From contig JADGJG010000140.1 in the NCBI GenBank assembly GCA_027596195.1, forward strand, positions 1 to 37,918: a stretch of DNA of 37,918 bases, read 5' to 3'. A program made the translations under genes and the position numbers. The notes below the pieces were generated by a model that worked only from the letters and a program-made list of their open reading frames with translations, did not search any database and was not told where the DNA came from. The first letter of the stretch is position 1; every line of letters starts with the position of its first letter. Below are positions 21,701 through 30,589 of this stretch, piece after piece. The stretch is from Podochytrium sp. JEL0797. Its lineage: Eukaryota > Chytridiomycota > Chytridiomycetes > Chytridiales > Chytriomycetaceae.

Positions 21701-22974
21701 CAAACCATCCGGGATCCTTTGTATAGCGGCAAGAAGCGGCGCAAGATCACCTTCTACCACTTCCTGTCCATTCTGCGCCACAAGGGAAATCTCGAGCTGT
21801 TCCACTTTGACCCCGCCATCCATGCTGAGCCTCTTCGCCGATTCCAAGGCGAGCACATCTTCTTCCACCAAGACCTCATGAAACACCCAACGCGGGCGTC
21901 GACTCTGTTGCCGGATCGCAAGGTTCTCGTTGTCGACAAGGGCAGTCGGACCACCGAACAGGGCCAGACCATGCAGGGTGTGTCGTCAGCGGCGGGATAC
22001 GGAGCGCAGTCGAAGTACAAGTACTATTCGGAGAAGGGTGCTGCCATTCAGACTGCGATGGAAGACTCCGTCAAAGGCGATGCGGGATTGGTGCAGAGGA
22101 AGGCGGGTGTTGAGACGGAGAAGCAGGAGTACGGGCAGTTGCTGTTGGAATTGAAGGATGTGCGGAAGCGGATGTTGGAGTGTGAAAAGGAGAAGGAGAA
22201 GAGAGACAAGGCTCAGAAGGTGGATGCGGTCAAGGACAACGCGTTGGTGGTGTCACAACATGCGCTGGCGGAAGTCTTGCAGCGGGTTGAGGTGAAGGAA
22301 GCGCGTATCGATGCGAAGGAAGAGGAGATGCATGCTTATCACGAACTTCGGAGGAGGGAGGCGAAGGACGAGAATGGATTCAACTTCCGTGATGCGCTGC
22401 ACAAGAACCAGCAACGCGCGAATCACTTCTCCGATCGCATCGTGCAGCAAACGGCCATCTACAACTCGAAGCACGAGCTCTACGTCACGTCGGAGTTTCG
22501 GTCGGAGAAGTTGAATCGGAAGAAGAGTCGTAGGCCGCGGTTTAAAGGTGCGTTATTTTGTTTTGATTGTTTTCGAAAAGTTTGTTTTCTCATCCAATCG
22601 TCCCCATTTGTATCACAGGATACGTGTATCATTCCCTCACCATGTCCAAGCACACCCAGATCACGAACATGACTGCCAACTTGATGGACAAGCGGTTGTC
22701 GAACACAGGGGCGCTGTGTCATGTTCTGAGGTCGACGGAATGCGGCAGCACGATTCTGTGCACTCTTTGTGGCTCCAAGTGCGACGTGGGAGCCGATGAG
22801 GTGTTTGGGTGCACAAATGTGGCGTGCCAAATGAAGTTTCATCGTGACGGGAAGGCGGCGGATTTCAGTGGGTTGTTGACATTCTCTATTGCGTTTGGCT
22901 TGGATCATTCGCGATTTTTGGCTCCTCAAGCTCTTTTCGCCGCAGGGGACGGGCCAGACGGCAGTGACGAATAG
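15732..22974 (+). CDS. Giant Fanzor/TnpB-like protein with C-terminal OrfB-type zinc ribbon
   Basis: Eight exons (15732-15785, 15858-15951, 16008-17491, 17558-19086, 19148-19230, 19300-20078, 20150-22547, 22619-22974) join to 2259 codons with every phase consistent; intron 1 is GC-AG and the rest GT-AG. The start MTGRKRAA leads into a basic, Ser/Ala-rich head. Residues 50-905 are mixed helix and strand without a domain I know. Residues ~909-1075 are acidic and Val/Gly-rich. Residues ~1984-2082 look coiled-coil. At the C terminus, TECGSTILCTLCG (E2181, C2188, C2191), then C2205-x4-C2210, then KFHRDGKAA (D2217) match the OrfB/TnpB zinc ribbon plus RuvC-III. E-x2-S-T-x2-C-x2-C resembles the relocated RuvC-II glutamate of Fanzors. 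RuvC-I would be D1937 (VLVVDKGSR) or D1799 (LYLDVHHRN). Known Fanzors are RNA-guided DNA nucleases, usually far shorter. Nuclease activity here is inference. Confidence 0.8.
22705..22893 (+). other. OrfB/TnpB zinc-ribbon and RuvC-III segment of the giant protein
   Basis: All inside the last exon. The zinc ribbon is CxxC (2188/2191) and Cx4C (2205/2210). The catalytic-type residues are E2181 just before it and D2217 in HRDGKAA just after it. The HRD-x-x-AA signature is what separates OrfB-type ribbons from generic zinc ribbons. Confidence 0.75.
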
Positions 22975-23076
22975 CTGTGAGTCACCTTTTTTTTCTCAAA
23001 GATTTACAGATCTGACAATTATTCTAAACGCGCTTCTTCTTCAAAAAATACAGTAGCTCTGGATTCCAGTGATGTT

Positions 23077-23780
23077 ATGTTCCTGGTGACAGTTTCACCA
23101 CTTACCGACAGTAAGTTTTTACGCGTACAGAAATTGGCAAAAAGAACTCTCATTGACGCGGCGTTCGCATCTGGTAATTACCACTAACAAAACCCGTATG
23201 ATAATGTTCAAAGTTAGACTGCATCGGATCCACACAACACTCCAACCCCAAATGCAACGCCAACAACCTCGCGGGCTGCGTCTCCCTCTCCCAAACCGAT
23301 TCCCCGCCTCAAGTCCCCAACGACTCGAGCGAATACGCGTGTCTCACGCTCGCCAACTACGCGCGTCAGCATTACAACCCGGGCGTGTGGGACCTCATGT
23401 GGGATGAAAAGCTCGTCCCCGAAGGCCATCGAAAGTGCGCGATGCTCCGCGGTTCAGGGTGTTGGGACTGTCACACCAACAGCGGAGGTGGCACAACGTG
23501 GGGTCAGAATTTGCACCTTTCCAAAACTTCCTGCGCGGATTGGTATTACGGGTGGTGGGTCACGAATGAGGCGGCCCAACAGGATTCCGTGAATGTGGAA
23601 GAAGGGCATTTTACGAATGTGGTTGGGTTCACGGTGGATTATGTTTCGATGGGGTGTGGAACTTATAGGATTACGGGGCACGAGGAGGGGTCGCTGCCTG
23701 CCGGGGTGTCGGCGGTGGTTTGTAACTTTGGGTTGTATTCGAATTCGGGGGATGTTCCGAATGACAACTTGTCGGGATGA
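23077..23780 (+). CDS. CAP-superfamily (SCP/PR-1-like) protein
   Basis: The CAP domain is clear in 23218-23780: ACLTLANYARQHYN, VWDLMWDEKL, TTWGQNLH, SCADWYYGWWVTNEAA, EEGHFTNVVGFTV and a final AVVCNFG, with several cysteines. It therefore has the helix 1 motif, the GQNL motif and the GHFTNVV (CAP1-type) motif. The 5' end is uncertain. I propose exon 1 23077-23110 with a perfect donor (GACA|GTAAGT), a CACTAAC branch site and acceptor TTAG at 23217, giving 198 residues in frame. That start, MFLVTVSPLTD, is not a typical signal peptide, so a further upstream exon is possible. CAP proteins are usually secreted; functions range from lipid binding to host interaction. It lies directly upstream of a second CAP gene on the same strand. 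Confidence 0.75.
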
Positions 23781-23955
23781 ATCTTCGGGATCTTTTCTGC
23801 TTATTGATTTTTTCCTTTCTATGCGGTGCGTGTTATTTTGTGTGAATAGAACCTCTTTGTTTTTTTGATTTGGACGCACAAGGGGGGATGATCACGCGCG
23901 CGCGCAAGCCCCCTTATTTTCGGTCTTGATCTCTCCGCAAAAAACCTCATCTGAT

Positions 23956-25516
23956 ATGGCAGCTCTGTTCACCAGCGCTGTGATCGCAGCCAGCCTCATA
24001 TCCCCCGCCTCTGCCCGAGTGCCAAACCAAGAGATCAACTTGTTCTCTGGGGGCCATATTGTCCCTCGGCTCAGCGACGTCTCGAGGGCAAACACGCAAC
24101 AGTGCGCGTACACGCACTTGGTTGCACCGGGCGATTCGTGTGGGTCCATTGCGTATGGGGCTGCTATTGTATGTTGTTGACCGGTGCATCTGGTGATTGC
24201 TGATTTCCAATTTCTGCAGTCCATGCAAGCCCTCATCAAAGTCAACACGGACACCAACCCCGACTTCTCCTGCGACAATATCATCCCGGATGACATTATC
24301 TGCACGGTCCCTGACGACGCAACCGCTGTCCCAGTTGGCAATAACGGAACGTTTTCATCCATCTCGAACCCGGTCAAACAAGGCGCGTGTTTGATGCCGT
24401 ATCTGATTCACGCGGTCGATTCGTGTGCGGCGATTCAGAATGGATTTGCAGTCAGCGCGACGGATTTCAAGTTGTTGAATCCGACGTTGAATTGTTCGGC
24501 GGTTTCCGTGGCGTATAATATTGGGGAGGAGGTTTGTTTGCAAGGTGTGTGGTGCTCCTCTTTCAATCGCATCTGATTTATTTGATCTGATGAGCGAATG
24601 CGCTTTTTCAGGATACATTGACGCAAACGCCACGACCGTAATTGGCTTCAATTTCGCAACTCTGGCCGCCGCCACACAATCCAACAACACCATCCCTCTC
24701 ACGGACTCCATCTTCCAACACGTGAACGCGACCCAACTCGACCCAGCCTGTACCGCAAACGTGACGCTGTCACAAAGCCTTTCGTGCCTGGGTGCCTCAT
24801 CCACGTACAGCGTGTCCATCACACAGCTCGTTTCGTTTAACGCGAACCTTACTTGTACCAAGGACATTGCCGTCGGTTCTACACTCTGCACAGCATCCAC
24901 AGTCACGATTCCAGATGTCGTGACGGTGAATGCCACGGTTCCGAACGTTCCGGGGCTTCCTGTCCCCGCCACAGCCACCACCACCCTCTCCACCCCAGAA
25001 ACCACCGCCACTACGGCCGCAGCCCCCATTCCGACCACTGAAGACATTCCACCCCCTGCACCAACCGAAGCCCCCGTCGTCGTCCCACCGCCTCAAACAA
25101 CCGAAGTCCCACCCACACCACCCCCCTCAAACGCCGTCGGCGTCGACCAAGGCTCTTGCATCAACCTCTTCAACCAAGCCCGTGCCACATACTTCCCCTC
25201 TGCGGGTGGGTTAACATGGTCCTCCAACCTCGCCTCCAAAGCTCAAGTCAGCGCCGATTTCAGCGCCTCCTCTGGATGCTGCGACGCGTCCTGTCACACA
25301 GGGTCCGGCGGGTCCTCAGGAATCGCCCAAGTATTGTTTTGCAGCAAGATGTCTTGTGCGGCCGCGTATGATGGGTGGGTCACGCAGGAGGCACCGGATC
25401 AGGGTGGACACTGGCAGATTATTACGGGGTATCCGAGTAGTTATCCGTATGTTGGGTGTGCGGTTTCGGGGCTGGGGGGTGGTGCGATTGTGTGTGATTT
25501 TAGTTTCTCGCCGTGA
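23956..25516 (+). CDS. Secreted LysM-CAP protein
   Basis: Exons 23956-24168, 24220-24544 and 24612-25516 give 480 residues. The start MAALFTSAVIAASLISPASA is a signal peptide. LysM-like modules follow: one at about residues 50-95 (VAPGDSCGSIAYG, split by intron 1), one at about 112-170 (HAVDSCAAIQNGF and LLNPTLNCSAV to GEEVC), and a weaker third at about 215-265 (SLSCLGASSTY to VGSTLC). A Thr/Pro-rich linker (about 290-350) leads to a C-terminal CAP domain (CINLFNQARATYF, LTWSSNLASKAQ, GWVTQEAPDQGGHWQIITG, VCDFSF). LysM binds chitin or related glycans; CAP domains are common in secreted effectors and adhesins. It acts outside the cell. The CAP region pairs it with the upstream gene as a tandem duplicate of the CAP module, with LysM only here. 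Confidence 0.88.
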
Positions 25517-26036
25517 AGGGATTTTTTCTGGGATTTTTTTTTTGCTTTGTCTTTTATGACCTCTTATTTGTGTGCGATCTCATTTTTTTACTATGTTCGT
25601 GCATCATTCTTCTTATATTAGATTAAACTGTATATCCGTTTATGAACGATGTAGTTGTGCATTTACGAAATCATATTGCTATTTTTAAATATGGTTTTTC
25701 CCCTCATCTTACGTGCGCCTCTGCAAAAGCCTTTTCTTGAACCACCTCACACTTCTCCGCACCTTTGGACTGGACCCTCCTCATGGGATTTGTGTCGTGC
25801 TGAATTTGTGTATTATTTTTCCGACCCTTTTTCCTCCTTTTTTCTTTTGTAAATAAAACGTCGGAGGGTGGTTGGGTTCGCAGTTCTATACTGTTGGCCT
25901 CACCGCTCACCCATCTTACGCCCAAAATACATGCGGTCCACAGCAGAGTTAGAAGGTGATAAGCGCAACTATTCGAGGGAGAGAGGATTCTGTGACCATG
26001 TCCTTGACGGCCATATGCATTTTATTTGCGGCCAAA
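25517..26036. other. Convergent 3' intergenic region
   Basis: 520 bp between the LysM-CAP gene (+) and BBS1 (-). AT-rich; it contains an AATAAA on the plus strand at about 25853 and BBS1's AATAAA on the minus strand. No gene seen. Confidence 0.5.
26021..26026 (-). terminator. AATAAA signal 3' of BBS1
   Basis: Reverse-complement AATAAA about 10 nt beyond the BBS1 stop codon. Confidence 0.4.
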
Positions 26037-28685
26037 TCAGAACACCCCCAGCGGAATCTCAATCTTCATACACACAAGGACCGCGCAGCTGAAATCTTCG
26101 GATCCGTCCTCACACAAGCACACCTCGACAAGGTGTATTTTATCAGACGCCTCGATATCCGGTTTCGCATGAATCAATGTGCTCATTGTTTGATTCTTTG
26201 TTGCAGACAACTCTGGAATCTCCATTGCAGAATCTTCAATCTTGAACAAGTCTGCGTCCGTCGAAATTAATGCCAGTGCAGCGCGAGATTCACCCCTTCC
26301 TGTGTTTGTGATTGTGATATATATTCGCCAAGTGGGGCCCATGCCTTTGATGTATGCATCGAGTCGGAGAGGGGAGTCGATCGCAGGAAGGGGTGACTGT
26401 TTAGTTTGGGAAAACTCAAGTTGCGTTTTTGTAATCATAATCTTGAGCCGAAGGAGGTCGTGCTGAAGTGTCTTGAAAATATCTGTGAAGGAATTAGAAA
26501 CTTTTTTTTAAGGAAGCCGAGTTTTCACCTTTCGCATTTTCCCTTTCTCTCTTGACTGTTTCGAGGTACAGGCGCGATTTTGGAGGAATCGGAGGTGCTT
26601 CTTGCGTGAAGTCAGACGTCAGTGCTGGCTTCATGTCTTGGCTGGGTACACAACCAAAGTTTGCGTGCCGTCTCAAAATTCTCACGTCCAGTTCTCCCCT
26701 GGACGATATCATCACAAGAGACCCTGCGTCCCGACCAAATGTCCCAAATCGGAGTGCATATATCGGATTCTGGTGAGGAAGTCAGGTCAAACACCAAGAA
26801 CATGGTCAGATTAACTTACGGCTGAAGAAATGAGCGATACGAGATTGCTTCCATTATATATCCTAACATCTTGACTCATAGTAGCGACTGCATAACCAAA
26901 AAATGATTTCTCTTTGCAACGAAATTCGTGGATGCAAGTGATTGGTGCTGGGACTTTGAAGGTGAACGCGAATCTTCCCTAAAACCATTGATAAATTGCA
27001 ATTCAAAAGCAAGCAAATTGAAATAATACCTCATTTAGCTGGTAATAGCAGATTTTCTGATTCATGAGGGCCAGAATGAAACCTTCCGGGACAGGTACGA
27101 TTCCAACAGCAGCTGCTTCCAACACGGTAACCTTTCTCAATCCATTTTTCGTCACAAGACAGAACCAGTAATCTCGACAAACGACTGCAATTACAAAATC
27201 GCGTTCATAAATACCAAGGACAGAAACGTGTGCGATTGCGCTGGGCAGCTGGAACTGATCGATGATGGAATATCCCGGGGGGCTCACGATATAAAGCAGT
27301 TTGTCTTCGGTTCCAATCACCATCATTCCCTGTCCGTCCCAGGCCTCGCTGTTTCGTCTCAATACTGTCATGCAGGATATTCGCGCCTGAGCAGAAAACT
27401 AATGTCAGGGACTATGCGACTCGAGCAGGCCTTACTCACCGGAGCTGCCAATGGTAAGACTGCTTCTTTGCTCACGAATAGCTGTCTGTCTTTCATGAGA
27501 TTCATCATCAAAAGAGCACGACTCCGTTTCGTCAGTTTCACTCCGCGTTCCTGCAACTCCTGAAGCCTCCCGCAGCAATATTCAATCACACACTCGTCAA
27601 TCAACACTTCTTCCCCATTTGGATTCAAAAACTGAGGAACTGAAATCACGACGCTTTCTGCGGCGACTTGAAGATTCTGCCACACCTCGAGTTCTTCTGC
27701 GTGAGGTTGTGTGAATGGAAGGGTGAATCGCTGGAATGGAACTCCTTGGTGATGCATATATACGTCTGGACCGGATCCAAGCGCGACGATCGGAATTCGG
27801 GGGAGTGTGTCGGAGTCGGGGTAAAAGTGGATCAGAGCGATTGGTGGTGCCGGGACTTTCAGTTCGTTGACGAGTCGGTGTCCTGTTTTTTAAGATGTGA
27901 GATACAAATAATATTTCGATGAGGGTGTGATTCCCACCGAGGAAGGATTTGATGCTCGTGGATGGAGAATCAGAGTTTTTTGTGGACATGCTGGACAGTT
28001 TCCCGATTGCAATCATGTCTGCAACAACGAGACTCGTTTCTGGGCCACAGTCCATATAGACTAAGTCCATGCATGCGTTGGAGGGATTCAGAATCCCCGG
28101 AGATTCGATTTGGACGCCAGTCAACCAAATTCCGTCATTTGTTTCTGGATTTGCCATGATGGCGTGCCGTTTCGAAGGATCATCTGCAATTTATTAAATT
28201 TAGCGCGTGTGTTTGAAGAGGTAAGACACACGTTTGATTTCGGTTCGTGATGTCGCATGTTTTGTCGCGTCGACTTTGACAGGCAGCGTGTGAGTTTCTC
28301 TGATCGGTCTCTTGTAAAAAGATGTCACGCTTGCACGCGTTGTGGGCTCAGCAATACTCATTCGAATCAAGGACTCGTCCAGGCGCTGGTTCGCGTTTGC
28401 GAAATCCGAGATCGAATCGCGATTGGACGGATTTGGATCATGAGGAGCATGGGGATCGGATTCATTGAGAGAGCTAGTTGATTCTCGCAATGTCGTGACA
28501 GAGTCTCTTGGAGGTTGACTTTGACGAAATCTGCGTCGCGATCCAAAGAGTGATCCCGCCAATCCAAATATTCCAGCAGTGGGAGGAGCTGCTGGATTTT
28601 TCAGCATGCGCGTATTGTTGGTGCGCGTGTCGCTGCTATCATGTGCGCGGTTGGGATCAGAGGAGTGCGACCTTTGATATGACAT
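26037..28685 (-). CDS. BBS1: BBS1, BBSome subunit, with N-terminal extension
   Basis: Exons 28685-28232, 28183-27938, 27882-27440, 27386-27030, 26978-26820, 26769-26529 and 26482-26037 join in frame to 781 residues. BBS1 features are: ACMDLVYMDCGPETSLVVAD near the start of the propeller; VALGSGPDVYMHHQG; a helical linker (QTKRSRALLMM-type region) with TVLRRNSEAWDG and MVIGTEDKLLYIVSPPG; YALRFGTFGRDAGSLVMIS; SRLYLETVKRE; FKTLQHDLLRLK; and a C-terminal appendage-like beta domain (GPTWRIYITITNTGRGES). BBS1 binds ARL6 and cargo in the BBSome, which moves membrane proteins out of cilia; a fungus keeping it should have flagellated cells. The first ~160 residues are Ser/Arg-rich and disordered-looking. 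They are joined by a 48-nt intron whose splice restores the frame exactly. If that join is wrong, the protein starts at M161 (28157). Core identification is strong; the N-terminal extension is moderate. Confidence 0.92.
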
Positions 28686-28899
28686 GAATTTACGCGTTTT
28701 TATTCTGACAAGCGGACGACAGCGTTTCCTCCATGAAATACAGACGTCAAATTCAAAAAACAAGGCACTGGGCAAAAACTGGGGGGCCCTTGCAAGACAC
28801 TTGAAAGGGGAGGGAGAGATTTTGTGGAGATTTGGCGATTGAGCAAAATCTCCCGTTTCCGCATCTCCTCTCCAATTTCGATCTCAAAAACTGCCTTCC

Positions 28900-30089
28900 A
28901 TGCCCGTCGACATCAAATCGATTTACAAGGCTACGTTCGACGTTGGTGCAGATGCCGCTCCTGGCAGCTACTTTGAGGCCACGAAAGACGGCCGCAAGAT
29001 TTATTATCGTATTTGGAAAGTGAGTGCATGCGAGGTCTTGGCAATATACCGGATCTCACCCCCTGCACATTATTCTGCTCCCTAGCCGACCGGAGTGATC
29101 AAAGCACAAGCATTCTTCTTCCATGGGCTTGGCGAGCACATCGAGCGATATGACGTGGGTTTGTGTGGGCTTGTTCGATGAGGCGCTGAACCGTTTCCGG
29201 CACAGTATGTCTTCTCCAGATTCGCTGATGCCGGCATCATGGTCAAAGGTATGGACTGGAGGGGTCATGGCCGCACTGTCAAGAGCGACAAGTCTGGAAT
29301 CCAGGGGTTCCACACCTCATTCGCTCAAGTCCACGAAGACATGTTGCAGTTGCTTGCAATTGAAGTGGAGGGAGCTCCCAAAGACTTGCCAACCTTCTCG
29401 GTGAGTTATTTATTCGTAGAGAGATGCGATGCTTGTGTGCAAGTGCAGACACTCAAATTCAAATTCAATTTTTCGCGTCCAGATGGGACATTCGATGGGT
29501 GGCCTCATCGCGCTTCTCATGGCCAAACACCATTCTGCAAGAATCCCCAACTTGCGCGGAGTCATCTCGCAATCACCTGCGTGTGCCCCTGGAGTTGCGC
29601 CAAGCCCGATTCTCATTGGAGCAGTCCGCAACTTTGGTTTCATCGCCCCAAAAGTGACGCAGCCAAATGCCCTCGATCTCGAAAACATCTGTAGTCAGGA
29701 GGCCGTTATTGTCGATTATTTGAAAGATTCACTCAACCACGGTCTCATCGCCGTCAAGTTGGTTCAAGAACTCTATACTGCCAACGACGAATTGAAGAGA
29801 GACGCGTCTGAATTCAAGTTCCCAATCATTATCCGACACAACGAAAATGACAGGTTGACCAGCAACCCGGCTTCCAAGGCCTTCTTTGACAAGATTGCGT
29901 CCGAGGATAAGTCGTTTTTCGCGTATCCTGCCGAGTTGAAGTTGGGACATGAACGTGAGTGGATATAATCTTCTATTTCTGGCGTCTTTAACTCATCACT
30001 TTTCTTTTTCAACAGTCCACAACGAGCCTTCCATCAAAAACGCGCTTGTCGACGAATACATCGCCTGGATTTTGGAGCGTTCGAAGTGA
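28900..30089 (+). CDS. Monoacylglycerol lipase-like alpha/beta hydrolase
   Basis: Exons 28900-29019, 29086-29154, 29206-29400, 29483-29954 and 30016-30089 give 309 residues, the usual family length. It has the oxyanion HG motif FFHGLGEH (H53), the GHSMGG nucleophile elbow (S132, at the start of exon 4), the acid D251 in ENDRLTS and the histidine in LHNEP (H287, completed across the last intron). DWRGHGRT and the short cap region fit the Hydrolase_4 / MGLL / yeast Yju3 group, which hydrolyses monoacylglycerol to glycerol and fatty acid, typically at lipid droplets or membranes. It is divergent from BBS1 across a 214-bp spacer, with AATAAA 14 nt after the stop. Confidence 0.9.
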
Positions 30090-30102
30090 TTGAAAGTTAT
30101 AG

Positions 30103-30108
30103 AATAAA
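30103..30108 (+). terminator. AATAAA signal of the lipase gene
   Basis: AATAAA 14 nt after the stop codon. Confidence 0.45.
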
Positions 30109-30402
30109 AGCTGCGTTGAGTTGTATTTTCCATTTCATATACATTGACGTCGGGGTCAAGCGAATCCGACTTGAACTGGGCCTTCGGGAGTATCCAACGT
30201 CTCCGGCTTCACTCCAACTTCACCACGCCTCAACTACGCTCTGTAAACTTACCTTTTTTTATCTTCTCGTATCTTCTCGATTAAAACGCTTGAATACAGT
30301 GGGATTGTCGGCGATTCGCTGCACAGTGCACACCAAGCTCTGCGACTTTCGTTGCACCTCTGATCGGGGGTCTCGGCGGGTGGCGAAACGCAACTAAAAG
30401 CC

Positions 30403-30418
30403 CGGATGAGTGATCCTT
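30403..30418 (+). promoter_or_regulatory. 16-bp element shared with sugar transporter 1
   Basis: CGGATGAGTGATCCTT, identical to the element upstream of the sugar transporter at 7501, same relative orientation and similar distance to the ATG. Here GAGTGAT is followed about 10 nt later by ATCACTC, forming an inverted repeat that the other copy lacks. Confidence 0.5.
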
Positions 30419-30589
30419 CGGGATATCACTCGACGAAAACAAATCCAGGGCCAACCCAAAAAAATCCAATTTGGTGATTTTTGCTTTGGTGATTTTTTCG
30501 CTTCCGCGACGCCACCGGGAGCACAAAAAGGAGGGTCATTTGTGGATTCCCTCCAAAAACTCGCTCACGCTCTTCCTACGGCCTCCCCC

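Larger units (their letters stand above)
30090..30589. other. Promoter region of the amino-acid permease
   Basis: 500 bp between the lipase and permease genes. It contains the lipase poly(A) signal (30103-30108) and the shared 16-bp element (30403-30418). After the element comes an inverted GAGTGAT/ATCACTC pair. No gene seen. Confidence 0.5.
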
